DNA of 8,633 bases from Oscillospiraceae bacterium (GCA_031281115.1 JAITFV010000095.1:1-8633), one strand, 5' to 3'; counted from the stretch's first letter, positions 1-6,162 are shown. The notes: generated by a model from the letters alone, not told the origin. Numbers and translations are program-made.

Positions 1-33
1 GGGTAGAGTATTTATATAATGTGAGGTTAAAAC

Positions 34-660
34 GTGAGAAAAATTAAACCGTCAAATGAAAGTGAAATGATTTATGAGTTTTTGAAAATGGAACTTGAAT
101 CTGACCGTTTTAATAAAAAAATAAAAAACGTGTTAAATGATTTGAATGTTGACAGTAGTATTATTATAAATGGCGATATAACATCACGGAAAGAGAATAT
201 TTTAAGAGAAGAAATATTAAAACGGTTTAGAGGTTATAAAAACAAAGAATTATTTGAGGGTTTTCCAACAATTATTGAGTGGTTTTGGACTGAATTTAAT
301 TATAGTGATATTTCAAGAATAATCTATATAAATTACAGTTATTGGAATGAACTTTCAAACTACACAGGCTCACCTATTGAAGCGGCAAAAAATATTATGC
401 TTGGAAAAACTGTATATGATGTGCCCAATGACAATTTTATCAAAGGTGCGGAAGAACTAAGAAAAGGACATAAATTTCCACCACTAATATTTTTAACAGA
501 CAAGAACGAACAACGCTATATTATACTTGAAGGTCACGGAAGAATGACTGCATACGGGATTGTTCCCGACTTGTTTCAAAACGTATCTGTGTTGCTTGGA
601 TATTGTAAAAGTGAAGAATTAAAAGAATGGTATGGTGAAATGCCGAACTGCCCGTTATAA
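34..660 (+). CDS. Hypothetical protein with a possible ParB/Srx-like motif
   Basis: A 208-residue soluble protein with no signal peptide or membrane segment. I do not recognise the family with certainty. The most informative stretch is at residues 149-174, where a PPLIFL strand and a variable turn are followed by ILEGHGRMTAY. This resembles the 'DGHHRLTA' box of ParB N-terminal (ParB/sulfiredoxin-fold) domains, so a nucleotide-binding or DNA-related role is possible, but that is inference from one motif. The N-terminal half is rich in Lys, Asn, Ile and Glu. The GTG start at 34 is chosen because GAGGT lies about 6 nt upstream (23-27); the next in-frame ATG (67) has no good ribosome site. A TATAAT at 15-20 looks like a -10 box, but it would start the RNA near the ribosome site, so it may be fortuitous. 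The gene is visibly more AT-rich than secA, which begins 47 bp downstream, suggesting a recent arrival. Confidence 0.75.
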   Translation: MRKIKPSNESEMIYEFLKMELESDRFNKKIKNVLNDLNVDSSIIINGDITSRKENILREEILKRFRGYKNKELFEGFPTIIEWFWTEFNYSDISRIIYINYSYWNELSNYTGSPIEAAKNIMLGKTVYDVPNDNFIKGAEELRKGHKFPPLIFLTDKNEQRYIILEGHGRMTAYGIVPDLFQNVSVLLGYCKSEELKEWYGEMPNCPL

Positions 661-693
661 GCATTATCTGCACATAACATAAAGTCAAACACG

Positions 694-699
694 AAAGGA
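694..699 (+). promoter_or_regulatory. Ribosome binding site of secA
   Basis: AAAGGA lies 8 nt before the ATG at 708 and fixes the secA start. The 47-bp gap after the upstream ORF shows no convincing sigma-A promoter and no terminator, so secA is either read through from upstream or uses a promoter inside the upstream ORF. Confidence 0.6.
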
Positions 700-707
700 A
701 TGACAAA

Positions 708-3428
708 ATGGGATTTTCCGATTTTTTCTTCGGCGATTATTCTAAAAAAGAATTAAAAAGAATGGAGCCGATGAAGCAGAAAACGTTAGAACTTGAAGCG
801 ATTTATGAAAAGATGAGTGACAGGGAACTGCAAGGGCAGACTGCAATTCTGCGCAGCCGTCTTGCCGGCGGCGAAACGCTTGATGATATACTGCCTGATG
901 CTTTCGCGGTCTGCCGCGAAGCGATGTGGCGCGTAATCGCGATTAAACCCTATCCTGTGCAGGTACAGGGCGGAATTGTGCTTCACCAGGGCAGAATCGC
1001 CGAAATGAAAACAGGCGAGGGCAAAACTTTCGTTGCGGCACTGCCGTCATATCTAAATGGACTTACAGGCGAAGGCGTACACATCGTCACCGTCAACGAC
1101 TATCTCGCTAAGCGCGACAGCGACCTCATCGGGCGAGTACATCGCTTCTTAGGGCTTACAATCGGGGTAATTGTACACGAAAAAAACGGCGAGGAACGCC
1201 GGGAAGCTTATGCTGCCGACATCACCTACGGCACGAACAACGAGCTTGGCTTCGATTATCTGCGCGACAATATGTGTGTGCGAAAAGAAGAAAAAGTTCA
1301 GCGGGGGCATCATTATGCAATCGTTGACGAGGTTGACTCTATTCTTATAGATGAGGCGAGAACGCCGCTGATTATTTCGGGGCGCGGGGATAAATCCTCA
1401 GAAATTTATCAGCAAGCGGATAAATTTGCGCGGAAGCTCAAGATGATTAAAGTTGTAGAGCTTGACAGCAAGGAGGAACACGATGACTACGAGGGTGATT
1501 ACATTGTAGACGAAAAAGCAAGAACCGCGACACTGCTTCCCTCCGGCGTGAAAAAAGCAGAAGACTTCTTCAATGTAGAAAACCTCATGGAGCCTGAAAA
1601 TATGACGACGCTGCACCATGTAAACCAAGCGATTAAGGCGCACGGAATCATGAAGAACGATGTGGATTATATCGTAGACGAAGGTGAAATCGTCATTATA
1701 GATGAATTCTCCGGACGTAAGATGCTCGGGCGGCGGTTCAGCGAGGGATTTCACCAGGCGATTGAGGCAAAAGAAGGGGTTAAAATCAAGCACGAAAGCA
1801 AAACTTTGGCGACTATTACTTTCCAGAATTACTTTAGACTTTACAGCAAGCTCTCCGGCATGACCGGCACCGCAATGACAGAGGAGCAGGAGTTTCGCGG
1901 AATCTACAGCCTTGACGTGGTGGAAATCCCGACAAACAGAGATATAATACGGGAAGACCGCGAAGACCAGGTCTTCAAAAACGAGAAGGGCAAGTTCACG
2001 GCGGCAATCCGGCAGATTAAAGAATGCCACGAAAAGGGACAGCCTGTGCTTGTCGGCACGATTTCAATCGAGCGCTCGGAACTTTTATCAAAGCTGCTTA
2101 AAAAAGAAGGCATCAAGCATGAAGTTTTAAACGCTAAAAACCATGAGCGTGAAGCGGAAATCGTAGCACAGGCGGGAAAGAAAAATGCAGTCACAATCGC
2201 CACGAATATGGCGGGGCGCGGTACCGACATTATGCTCGGCGGCAATCCCGAATACCTCGCAAAAGCGCAAATGCGGAAGGAAGGTTTTGAGGAAGATTTA
2301 ATTCTTGAGGCTACCGGCTTCGCCGATACAGATAACGAAGAGGTTTTAAGTGCACGAACGAAATTTAAAACGCTTTTCGATAAATACAAAGAGCAGATAA
2401 TCCCGGAATTTGAAGCTGTTAAGGAAGCCGGCGGCTTATTTATTCTCGGCACTGAGCGGCATGAATCGCGGAGAATCGACAACCAGCTCCGTGGACGTTC
2501 GGGCAGGCAAGGCGACCAAGGCGAAAGCAGATTCTTCATCTCGCTTGAAGATGATTTAATGAGGATTTTCGGCGGTGACCGCGTTCACGGCATGATGGAA
2601 ACTCTCAGAATTGAAGAAGACCAGCCGATTGAAAACAGATTTCTCACCAAGGTAATTGAATCTTCGCAAAAGAAAATTGAGGGCAGAAACTTTTCAATAC
2701 GCAAGAACGTGCTTGACTTCGATGATGTTATGTCGCAGCAGAGGACAACGATTTACAGTCAGCGTTCGGCGGTGCTTGACGGCGGCGATGTAAGCGAGAA
2801 AATCCGCTCTATGATTACGGATACGATGGACGAAGCTGTTGACACTTTCTGTCAGGGCGATGCTGCCGATGACTGGAATTTAACAGGACTGCGCGAGAGC
2901 TGGTCGGGTGTTTTGACAACTTCAAGCGATTTCAAATACAACCGCGATGAACTAAGTGAAATTACCCGCGAGGAAATCAAGGAGGAACTGCAAAAACGCG
3001 CAATTTCGCTTTATGAGAAGCGCGAAGAAGAATTCAAGCCCGAGGTAATGCGTGAACTTGAGCGGGTGATTCTGCTTCAAAACGTAGACAAAAAATGGAT
3101 GGACCACATCGATGCAATGTCCGACCTGAAACAGGGTATTTATCTGCGTTCTTTTGCACAGCGCGACCCCGTTGTTGAGTACCGGCACGAGGGCTTCGCG
3201 ATGTATGACGAGATGATTGCTTCAATACGCGAGGATACCGTGCGAATGGTGCTGACTGTGCAGATTCGGCAGAATGTGCCGTTGCAAAGGGTGCAGGTTA
3301 TGAAACCGGACGCCGCAAACGCAGGTGTAAAAACGACTGTTAAGAAAACTTCAAGCGAGAGAGCCGGCGCGAACAACCCCTGCCCCTGCGGAAGCGGGAA
3401 AAAATATAAAAAGTGCTGCAGAGTGTGA
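708..3428 (+). CDS. secA: Preprotein translocase ATPase SecA (SecA1 type)
   Basis: SecA is the cytosolic/membrane-peripheral motor that pushes unfolded preproteins through SecYEG by ATP hydrolysis. The 906-residue product has all the expected parts in order. NBD1 has Walker A MKTGEGKT at 100-107, preceded by IVLHQGRIAE, and the DEAD-like DEVDSILIDEARTP at about 207-220. The preprotein cross-linking region follows, from about 226 to 375. The SKLSGMTGTA motif comes next, then NBD2 with TNMAGRGTD at 499-507 and GTERHESRRIDNQLRGRSGRQ from 581. The scaffold/wing and helical regions include DFDDVMSQQR. A C-terminal zinc motif CPCGSGKKYKKCC lies at 892-904 and normally binds SecB or lipid. The length exceeds the Bacillus protein because of an insertion at about 514-575 in NBD2, which is ordinary for Clostridia. 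The intact C-terminal zinc site points to the housekeeping SecA1 rather than SecA2. prfB, often next to secA in Firmicutes, is absent here. Confidence 0.98.
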   Translation: MGFSDFFFGDYSKKELKRMEPMKQKTLELEAIYEKMSDRELQGQTAILRSRLAGGETLDDILPDAFAVCREAMWRVIAIKPYPVQVQGGIVLHQGRIAEMKTGEGKTFVAALPSYLNGLTGEGVHIVTVNDYLAKRDSDLIGRVHRFLGLTIGVIVHEKNGEERREAYAADITYGTNNELGFDYLRDNMCVRKEEKVQRGHHYAIVDEVDSILIDEARTPLIISGRGDKSSEIYQQADKFARKLKMIKVVELDSKEEHDDYEGDYIVDEKARTATLLPSGVKKAEDFFNVENLMEPENMTTLHHVNQAIKAHGIMKNDVDYIVDEGEIVIIDEFSGRKMLGRRFSEGFHQAIEAKEGVKIKHESKTLATITFQNYFRLYSKLSGMTGTAMTEEQEFRGIYSLDVVEIPTNRDIIREDREDQVFKNEKGKFTAAIRQIKECHEKGQPVLVGTISIERSELLSKLLKKEGIKHEVLNAKNHEREAEIVAQAGKKNAVTIATNMAGRGTDIMLGGNPEYLAKAQMRKEGFEEDLILEATGFADTDNEEVLSARTKFKTLFDKYKEQIIPEFEAVKEAGGLFILGTERHESRRIDNQLRGRSGRQGDQGESRFFISLEDDLMRIFGGDRVHGMMETLRIEEDQPIENRFLTKVIESSQKKIEGRNFSIRKNVLDFDDVMSQQRTTIYSQRSAVLDGGDVSEKIRSMITDTMDEAVDTFCQGDAADDWNLTGLRESWSGVLTTSSDFKYNRDELSEITREEIKEELQKRAISLYEKREEEFKPEVMRELERVILLQNVDKKWMDHIDAMSDLKQGIYLRSFAQRDPVVEYRHEGFAMYDEMIASIREDTVRMVLTVQIRQNVPLQRVQVMKPDAANAGVKTTVKKTSSERAGANNPCPCGSGKKYKKCCRV

Positions 3429-3443
3429 CGAACAATTGACAAT

Positions 3444-3576
3444 TATAGTCCTTTAACTTAAAAAGCGTTTCGCTTTTTAAGTTAAAGGGGCTTGCGTTGT
3501 TGCGACAACGCCCGCTGCGCTCACGCAGCGGAAACCCGTTTAAATTGAAACTGTGGAACAGTTTTCAATTTAAACG
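3444..3576 (+). repeat. Four-hairpin intergenic repeat, copy 1 (complete)
   Basis: Four consecutive palindromes with almost no spacing. H1 is 3450-3488: an 18-bp perfect stem (left arm CCTTTAACTTAAAAAGCG) with a TTT loop. H2 is 3494-3511: a 7-bp stem GCGTTGT/ACAACGC with loop TGCG. H3 is 3512-3531: an 8-bp stem CCGCTGCG/CGCAGCGG with loop CTCA. H4 is 3537-3576: a 17-bp stem with one bulged A and loop TGGAA. Positions 3444-3559 align without gaps to 8518-8633, differing only at 3497 and 3508, which pair with each other in H2. The element starts about 16 bp after the secA stop codon and ends about 20 bp before the next ATG. H1 has no T-run after it and is not a typical terminator. It could be a mobile palindromic repeat (REP/MITE-like), a structured leader RNA, or both. 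Confidence 0.9.
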
Positions 3577-3596
3577 ATTATAAACGGGGAATTTTT

Positions 3597-3989
3597 ATGG
3601 AGATTATAAAATATGACGGTTTTATGCCTGTTGATGAAGCGATGAAGGTTGACGACCCTTTGCTCGCCGTAATTTCTTTTGACGGCGAAAAAGCAATCAT
3701 GAGCCATATTGACGAGGCTGTCGAGCATCATATTCTTCTTAGGAAAGCAGGCTTCACAGGCAACGAAATCGACGAGTTTTTCAGGATTGCGGTTGACCGC
3801 GCAGAGGGTGCAAGCTGGACATTTGTCTGCCCCGCGAATTACAAGAACATCTCCGATAAAACAAGGCGTATAGTGGCTTTTTATAAGGACGGTTTCTCGG
3901 TTATATCGAAGTTTCTCTCTGAAATAGGTTATCTTGTCGATATTTCGATTCCGAAAAGATACAGGCGGCATTTGGAGGAACTAAAATAA
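3597..3989 (+). CDS. Hypothetical protein, 130 aa
   Basis: A 130-residue soluble protein that I do not recognise. It has no signal peptide and no membrane segment. The first half is acidic (PVDEAMKVDDP, SHIDEAVEHH). The middle holds GFTGNEIDEFFRIAVDRAEGASWTFVCP, and the C-terminus is basic (IPKRYRRHLEELK). Predicted structure by eye is mixed alpha/beta with amphipathic helices; there is no catalytic or metal motif I would name. The start ATG at 3597 is supported by GGGGA at 3586-3590, 6 nt upstream. Codon use and GC resemble secA, so this looks like a native gene. Its leader is occupied by the four-hairpin repeat, whose last stem ends only 10 bp before the ribosome site. It converges on the secreted-protein gene downstream and shares a terminator with it. 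Confidence 0.8.
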   Translation: MEIIKYDGFMPVDEAMKVDDPLLAVISFDGEKAIMSHIDEAVEHHILLRKAGFTGNEIDEFFRIAVDRAEGASWTFVCPANYKNISDKTRRIVAFYKDGFSVISKFLSEIGYLVDISIPKRYRRHLEELK

Positions 3990-4048
3990 GCTGCACCGCA
4001 TAAAATAATCAACGCGGCGCGGGACTCTGCCCAAACCGCTTAATATAG

Positions 4049-4090
4049 AAACACGCCGAGGGTAATAATCCTCGGCGGTGTTTTGTTTTA
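4049..4090. terminator. Bidirectional terminator between convergent genes
   Basis: A GC-rich stem with left arm AAACACGCCGAGG (4049-4061), loop 4062-4069, and right arm CCTCGGCGGTGTTT (4070-4083) with one bulged C. On the plus strand it is followed by T-rich TTTTGTTTT. On the minus strand the stem ends in GTGTTTCT. It serves the 130-aa gene (ends 3989) and the minus-strand gene whose stop codon is at 4088-4090. The stretch 3990-4048 holds nothing else I can identify. Confidence 0.85.
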
Positions 4091-4771
4091 CCAGGTGATT
4101 TCAATAACAGCGTCAAAATCGACCATGTAGTAATCGCTTTCAATATTGAAAATATCTCCGGAACTAATCACGCCGCTTTGATTCGGTGCGGTTACAATAT
4201 GAACAGCGTGATTGACTCCGTCGTTGTAAATGAAATAGGTTATATGTTTACCCGTGAATTCATTAACGCTGTCGGATATTAATGTTAAGCCCGGTATATC
4301 AATTTCGCTGACAAGCACAGAACTGCCCATATTTGCAAATAAACGCGAAGCCGGGATTTCCCAAATATGAGCGCTGCGGCGTTCGCCTTTATAATTTCCG
4401 AACTGATATTCACCGATTCCTCGTTCAAACGTGACGAATTCGCCGCCGCCTGTCATTTTGCCACGCTTTACCTCAATCTCCCTTACCGTAAGCCCTAAAT
4501 CCGCAAAAATATCAGTGTTCAGCCTCAAAGCCGTTGCAGCCTGTACTGCCGGGAGCCCCGCCGCTATCCGCAGAATCCTGAGCGCGTCTGCTGTTGTAAT
4601 CGTACCGCTCAATCCGAGCCTTGTCATTTCTGCCTCGTTAAAAGTCTGAAGCCCCGCCGCCGCTCTAAGAACGGCAAGCGCGTCTGTTGTTGTAAGGGTG
4701 TCTGCAAAAGCAGGAACCGTAAACGTTAAAAACACAGCCGCAATAAGTAAAACCGAAATCAACTTTTTCAT
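4088..4771 (-). CDS. Secreted protein with degenerate dockerin-like repeats
   Basis: A 227-residue exported protein. Residues 1-23 form a textbook signal peptide: MKK, a hydrophobic core LISVLLIAAVFLTFTV, and a cut site after AFA. Two related helical repeats follow: TTTDALAVLRAAAGL (about 27-41) and ITTADALRILRIAAGL (about 58-73), separated by LQTFNEAEMTRLGLSGT. This is the layout of a type I dockerin duplicated F-hand. However, the calcium loop residues are largely lost: the usual DxNxDG position reads RLGLSG, and only the late Asp (ADAL) remains. The rest (about 80-227) looks beta-rich and may be a cohesin-like or carbohydrate-binding domain, but I cannot assign it. The start is set at 4771 rather than the upstream TTG at 4783 because GGAGG (4777-4781) then sits 5 nt before ATG and the signal peptide starts at MKK. 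A near-consensus sigma-A promoter lies just upstream. Confidence 0.85.
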   Translation of the reverse strand: MKKLISVLLIAAVFLTFTVPAFADTLTTTDALAVLRAAAGLQTFNEAEMTRLGLSGTITTADALRILRIAAGLPAVQAATALRLNTDIFADLGLTVREIEVKRGKMTGGGEFVTFERGIGEYQFGNYKGERRSAHIWEIPASRLFANMGSSVLVSEIDIPGLTLISDSVNEFTGKHITYFIYNDGVNHAVHIVTAPNQSGVISSGDIFNIESDYYMVDFDAVIEITW

Positions 4772-4803
4772 ATGTTCCTCCAAAATTTAATTTACACCTT
4801 AAA

Positions 4804-4832
4804 ATTATACCATAAAATTGCTGACGAGTCAA
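4804..4832 (-). promoter_or_regulatory. Sigma-A promoter of the secreted dockerin-like protein
   Basis: On the minus strand: TTGACT (4832-4827), a 17-nt spacer, and TATAAT (4809-4804) with an extended -10 TGG directly before it. Transcription would start near 4797, giving a leader of about 26 nt that holds the GGAGG ribosome site. This is the strongest promoter by eye in the window. Confidence 0.85.
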
Positions 4833-4870
4833 TAATTTTATGATATAACTTGGAGAACTAATATAGCTGA

Positions 4871-4968
4871 TTAAATTGAAAACTCTAAAGTGTTTTCTCG
4901 GCAAGCGGCGCTCGCCGCCAACGGCGGCAGACAGCGGTTCCCGCTGTCATAGAAATTTCACATTTCAT
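4871..4968. repeat. Two-hairpin repeat family, copy A, with a partial four-hairpin-repeat arm
   Basis: The conserved core 4910-4968 matches 6248-6306 at 54 of 59 positions. It contains hairpin GCCGCC-AAC-GGCGGC (4914-4928) and hairpin ACAGCGG-TTC-CCGCTGT (4931-4947), then a conserved tail ending ATTTCAT. Just upstream, 4871-4881 repeats 11 nt (TTAAATTGAAA) of the left arm of hairpin 4 in the large repeat. There GAAAAC (4878-4883) can pair with GTTTTC (4892-4897), so this may be a fused or decayed module. No T-run follows, so it is not a standard terminator. The region 4969-5023 shows nothing further. Confidence 0.75.
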
Positions 4969-5023
4969 ATGGAATCGTTATATTATGATAATCTGCCAAT
5001 TCTATCTGTTTGTCAGCACTCGC

Positions 5024-5058
5024 AAAAATAAAAGCCGGTAAAACCGGCTTTTATTTTT
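5024..5058. terminator. Terminator of the spore coat gene pair
   Basis: A perfect 16-bp stem: AAAAATAAAAGCCGGT (5024-5039), loop AAA, then ACCGGCTTTTATTTTT (5043-5058). It lies directly after the minus-strand stop codon at 5061-5063 and has the A/T-rich outer stem of a bidirectional intrinsic terminator. Confidence 0.9.
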
Positions 5059-5060
5059 TA

Positions 5061-5327
5061 TTAATGGCTGTACTTGCTCCTCACCTGGTTGATTTGCTGT
5101 GCGTCTGCGGCTTGCATCGGATACCAGCCGTTTTGCTGCATGGCTCCGAAAATCCTGTGCTGTATTGCAAGCGAATCGTTCAAGTTATGCTTAAACTGGC
5201 AGTGCAGCCCTTCGGTTGATGATTCCTGTGTTGCGTAGTGATACATCGCTGACAAGGTTTTCGCCGTGAGCAGAACGTCCTCGACATATTCTTTATCGGT
5301 CATAGCTTTTGGTGTTTGTGCGGGCAT
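5061..5327 (-). CDS. Spore coat protein, CotF family
   Basis: An 88-residue protein of the CotF (Coat_F) family, structural proteins of the endospore coat made in the mother cell. Evidence: the N-terminal MTDKEYVEDVLLTAKTLSAMYHYATQES helix, which follows the 'D K D (x) L ... (x) K x x x x x Y ... A (x) E' pattern of the family, and the C-terminal signature FGAMQQNGWYPMQAADAQQI (60-79), which matches the family's typical 'M (x) x x G W Y (x) (x) x x A' ending. The protein is about one domain long, as usual for clostridial members, and is Gln-rich. The ATG at 5327 follows AAAGGGG on the minus strand. It lies 83 bp downstream of a smaller gene with the same flavour (5411-5584) and is probably expressed with it late in sporulation. 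Confidence 0.88.
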   Translation of the reverse strand: MPAQTPKAMTDKEYVEDVLLTAKTLSAMYHYATQESSTEGLHCQFKHNLNDSLAIQHRIFGAMQQNGWYPMQAADAQQINQVRSKYSH

Positions 5328-5370
5328 AAGTTTCCCCTTTCTTATTTAAAATTGCATTTTCACAGAAATA

Positions 5371-5379
5371 AACTCTATG
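5371..5379 (-). promoter_or_regulatory. Weak sigma-K-like -10 box before the CotF gene
   Basis: The minus strand reads CATAGAGTT, one base off the sigma-K -10 pattern CATAnnnTA. It would place a start about 35 nt before the coat gene ATG. No clear -35 'AC' is seen at the right distance. It is recorded because the neighbouring 57-codon gene has a matching CATAGATTA box. Confidence 0.25.
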
Positions 5380-5395
5380 AAAATTTTCGCTGCCG

Positions 5396-5414
5396 ATAGC
5401 ATTTTCGATGCTAT
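5396..5414. repeat. Small inverted repeat at the end of the 57-codon gene
   Basis: ATAGCAT (5396-5402), loop TTTCG, ATGCTAT (5408-5414): a 7-bp stem that includes the stop codon of the minus-strand 57-codon gene (5411-5413). There is no T-run, so it is unlikely to stop transcription fully; it may partly separate the two coat messages. Confidence 0.45.
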
Positions 5415-5584
5415 AAATGATTTATTAAGTTGTTGAACTGCGTTTGGTGCTGCTGCGCGAGCCCGGACAGCATATTTTTAAGCTGCGGGTTCTGCACTTT
5501 ACTCGCGTAATCCGTGCATTTTGTTTGAAGCTGGCGCTCCATTCCGAGCGAGTCTTCAAGGTAGAGTAGTTCTTTTGGTGTCAT
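5411..5584 (-). CDS. Small spore-coat-like protein, 57 aa
   Basis: A short minus-strand gene of 57 codons, starting MTPKELLYLEDSLGMERQ and ending LAQQHQTQFNNLINHL. It is all helical by eye. Features: an acidic amphipathic first helix, a central CTDYASKVQNPQLKNML segment, and a Gln-rich tail. The 'NPQL(K)' turn followed by a helix is typical of small ferritin-like/CotF-type coat proteins of Clostridia, so a coat role is inferred from this and from the CotF gene 83 bp downstream on the same strand. The start is well supported: AAAGGTG (5595-5589) lies 4 nt before ATG. A sigma-K-like CATAGATTA (5611-5603) is just upstream. It is too small for many gene callers and could be missed. Confidence 0.75.
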   Translation of the reverse strand: MTPKELLYLEDSLGMERQLQTKCTDYASKVQNPQLKNMLSGLAQQHQTQFNNLINHL

Positions 5585-5602
5585 ATTTCACCTTTCCTTT
5601 CG

Positions 5603-5611
5603 TAATCTATG
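5603..5611 (-). promoter_or_regulatory. Possible sigma-K -10 box before the small coat gene
   Basis: The minus strand reads CATAGATTA, an exact fit to the sigma-K -10 pattern CATAnnnTA. The start would fall near 5596, right at the ribosome site of the 57-codon gene. The -35 region is not convincing, so this stays tentative. Confidence 0.35.
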
Positions 5612-5645
5612 GAAATATTATTTGTAAAATCTGACTTTTTATGCA

Positions 5646-5674
5646 TTGATTTTATTTTCGGATTGTGGTATACT
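5646..5674 (+). promoter_or_regulatory. Sigma-A promoter of smpB, possibly giving a leaderless mRNA
   Basis: TTGATT (5646-5651), a 17-nt spacer, and TATACT (5669-5674), with extended -10 TG at 5666-5667. The expected start site (about 5681-5682) coincides with the smpB ATG at 5682. No Shine-Dalgarno-like sequence lies in the 20 nt before that ATG. Confidence 0.75.
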
Positions 5675-5681
5675 TTATAAT

Positions 5682-6152
5682 ATGGAAGAAAAAGTAAAAA
5701 GCATTAAACAAATAGCAGATAATCGCGCCGCCCGCCATGAGTATTTTATACTTGAGCGGCATGAGGCGGGGATTGAGCTGTACGGCACGGAGGTAAAATC
5801 CATCCGCGCCGGTAACGTTAATTTAAAAGAAGCGTGGATTGAAATCAAAGGCGGCGAGGCTTTTGTCGTTTCCATGCACATTTCTGCATACGAAAAAGGC
5901 AATATCTTCAACCGCGACCCGCTACGCCGCCGCCGCCTCCTTATGCACAAGCGCGAAATCAATAAGCTATACGCCGAGGTGAAGCAGGGCGGGCTGACGT
6001 TGATTCCGCTGTCGCTTTATTTAAAAGGGAGCAGAGTTAAAGTTCAAGTCGGGCTTTGCAAAGGGAAAAAGCTGTATGATAAGCGTGAAAGCATCGCTAA
6101 ACGCGATTCGGAGAGAAGAGCGAAACGGGAAACGGGAAGGAATTTGGGATGA
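5682..6152 (+). CDS. smpB: SsrA (tmRNA)-binding protein SmpB
   Basis: SmpB binds the tRNA-like domain of tmRNA and brings it to stalled ribosomes for trans-translation. The 156-residue product matches the family across its length. It has IADNRAARHEYFILERHEAGIEL..GTEVKS at 11-40, then IRAGNVNLKEAW at 41-52. FNRDPLRRRRLLMHKREINKL lies at about 76-96, and LIPLSLYLKGSRVKVQVGLCKGKKLYDKRESIAKRD completes the barrel. The basic C-terminal tail (RRAKRETGRNLG), which enters the mRNA channel, is present. The start at 5682 gives a normal family length. An in-frame upstream TTG at 5646 would add 12 residues with no family match and lies inside the -35 box. There is no ribosome site before the ATG, so the message may be leaderless. 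The tmRNA gene is not in this window. The gene diverges from the coat pair and ends at its own terminator. Confidence 0.97.
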   Translation: MEEKVKSIKQIADNRAARHEYFILERHEAGIELYGTEVKSIRAGNVNLKEAWIEIKGGEAFVVSMHISAYEKGNIFNRDPLRRRRLLMHKREINKLYAEVKQGGLTLIPLSLYLKGSRVKVQVGLCKGKKLYDKRESIAKRDSERRAKRETGRNLG

Positions 6153-6162
6153 ATTAAAACTT

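Noticed and set aside
1398..2539. Long minus-strand open frames opposite secA
   Set aside because: They lie wholly inside a perfectly conserved secA and their products look like shadow translations (Ser/Arg/Phe-rich, no motifs).
3444..3576. CRISPR array
   Set aside because: The palindromes differ from one another in sequence and there are no spaced identical units or cas genes.
4772..4783. Upstream TTG start for the secreted protein
   Set aside because: It would consume the GGAGG ribosome site and put four charged residues before a canonical MKK signal peptide.
5646..5681. Upstream TTG start for smpB
   Set aside because: The extra 12 residues have no family match, no ribosome site, and overlap the promoter.
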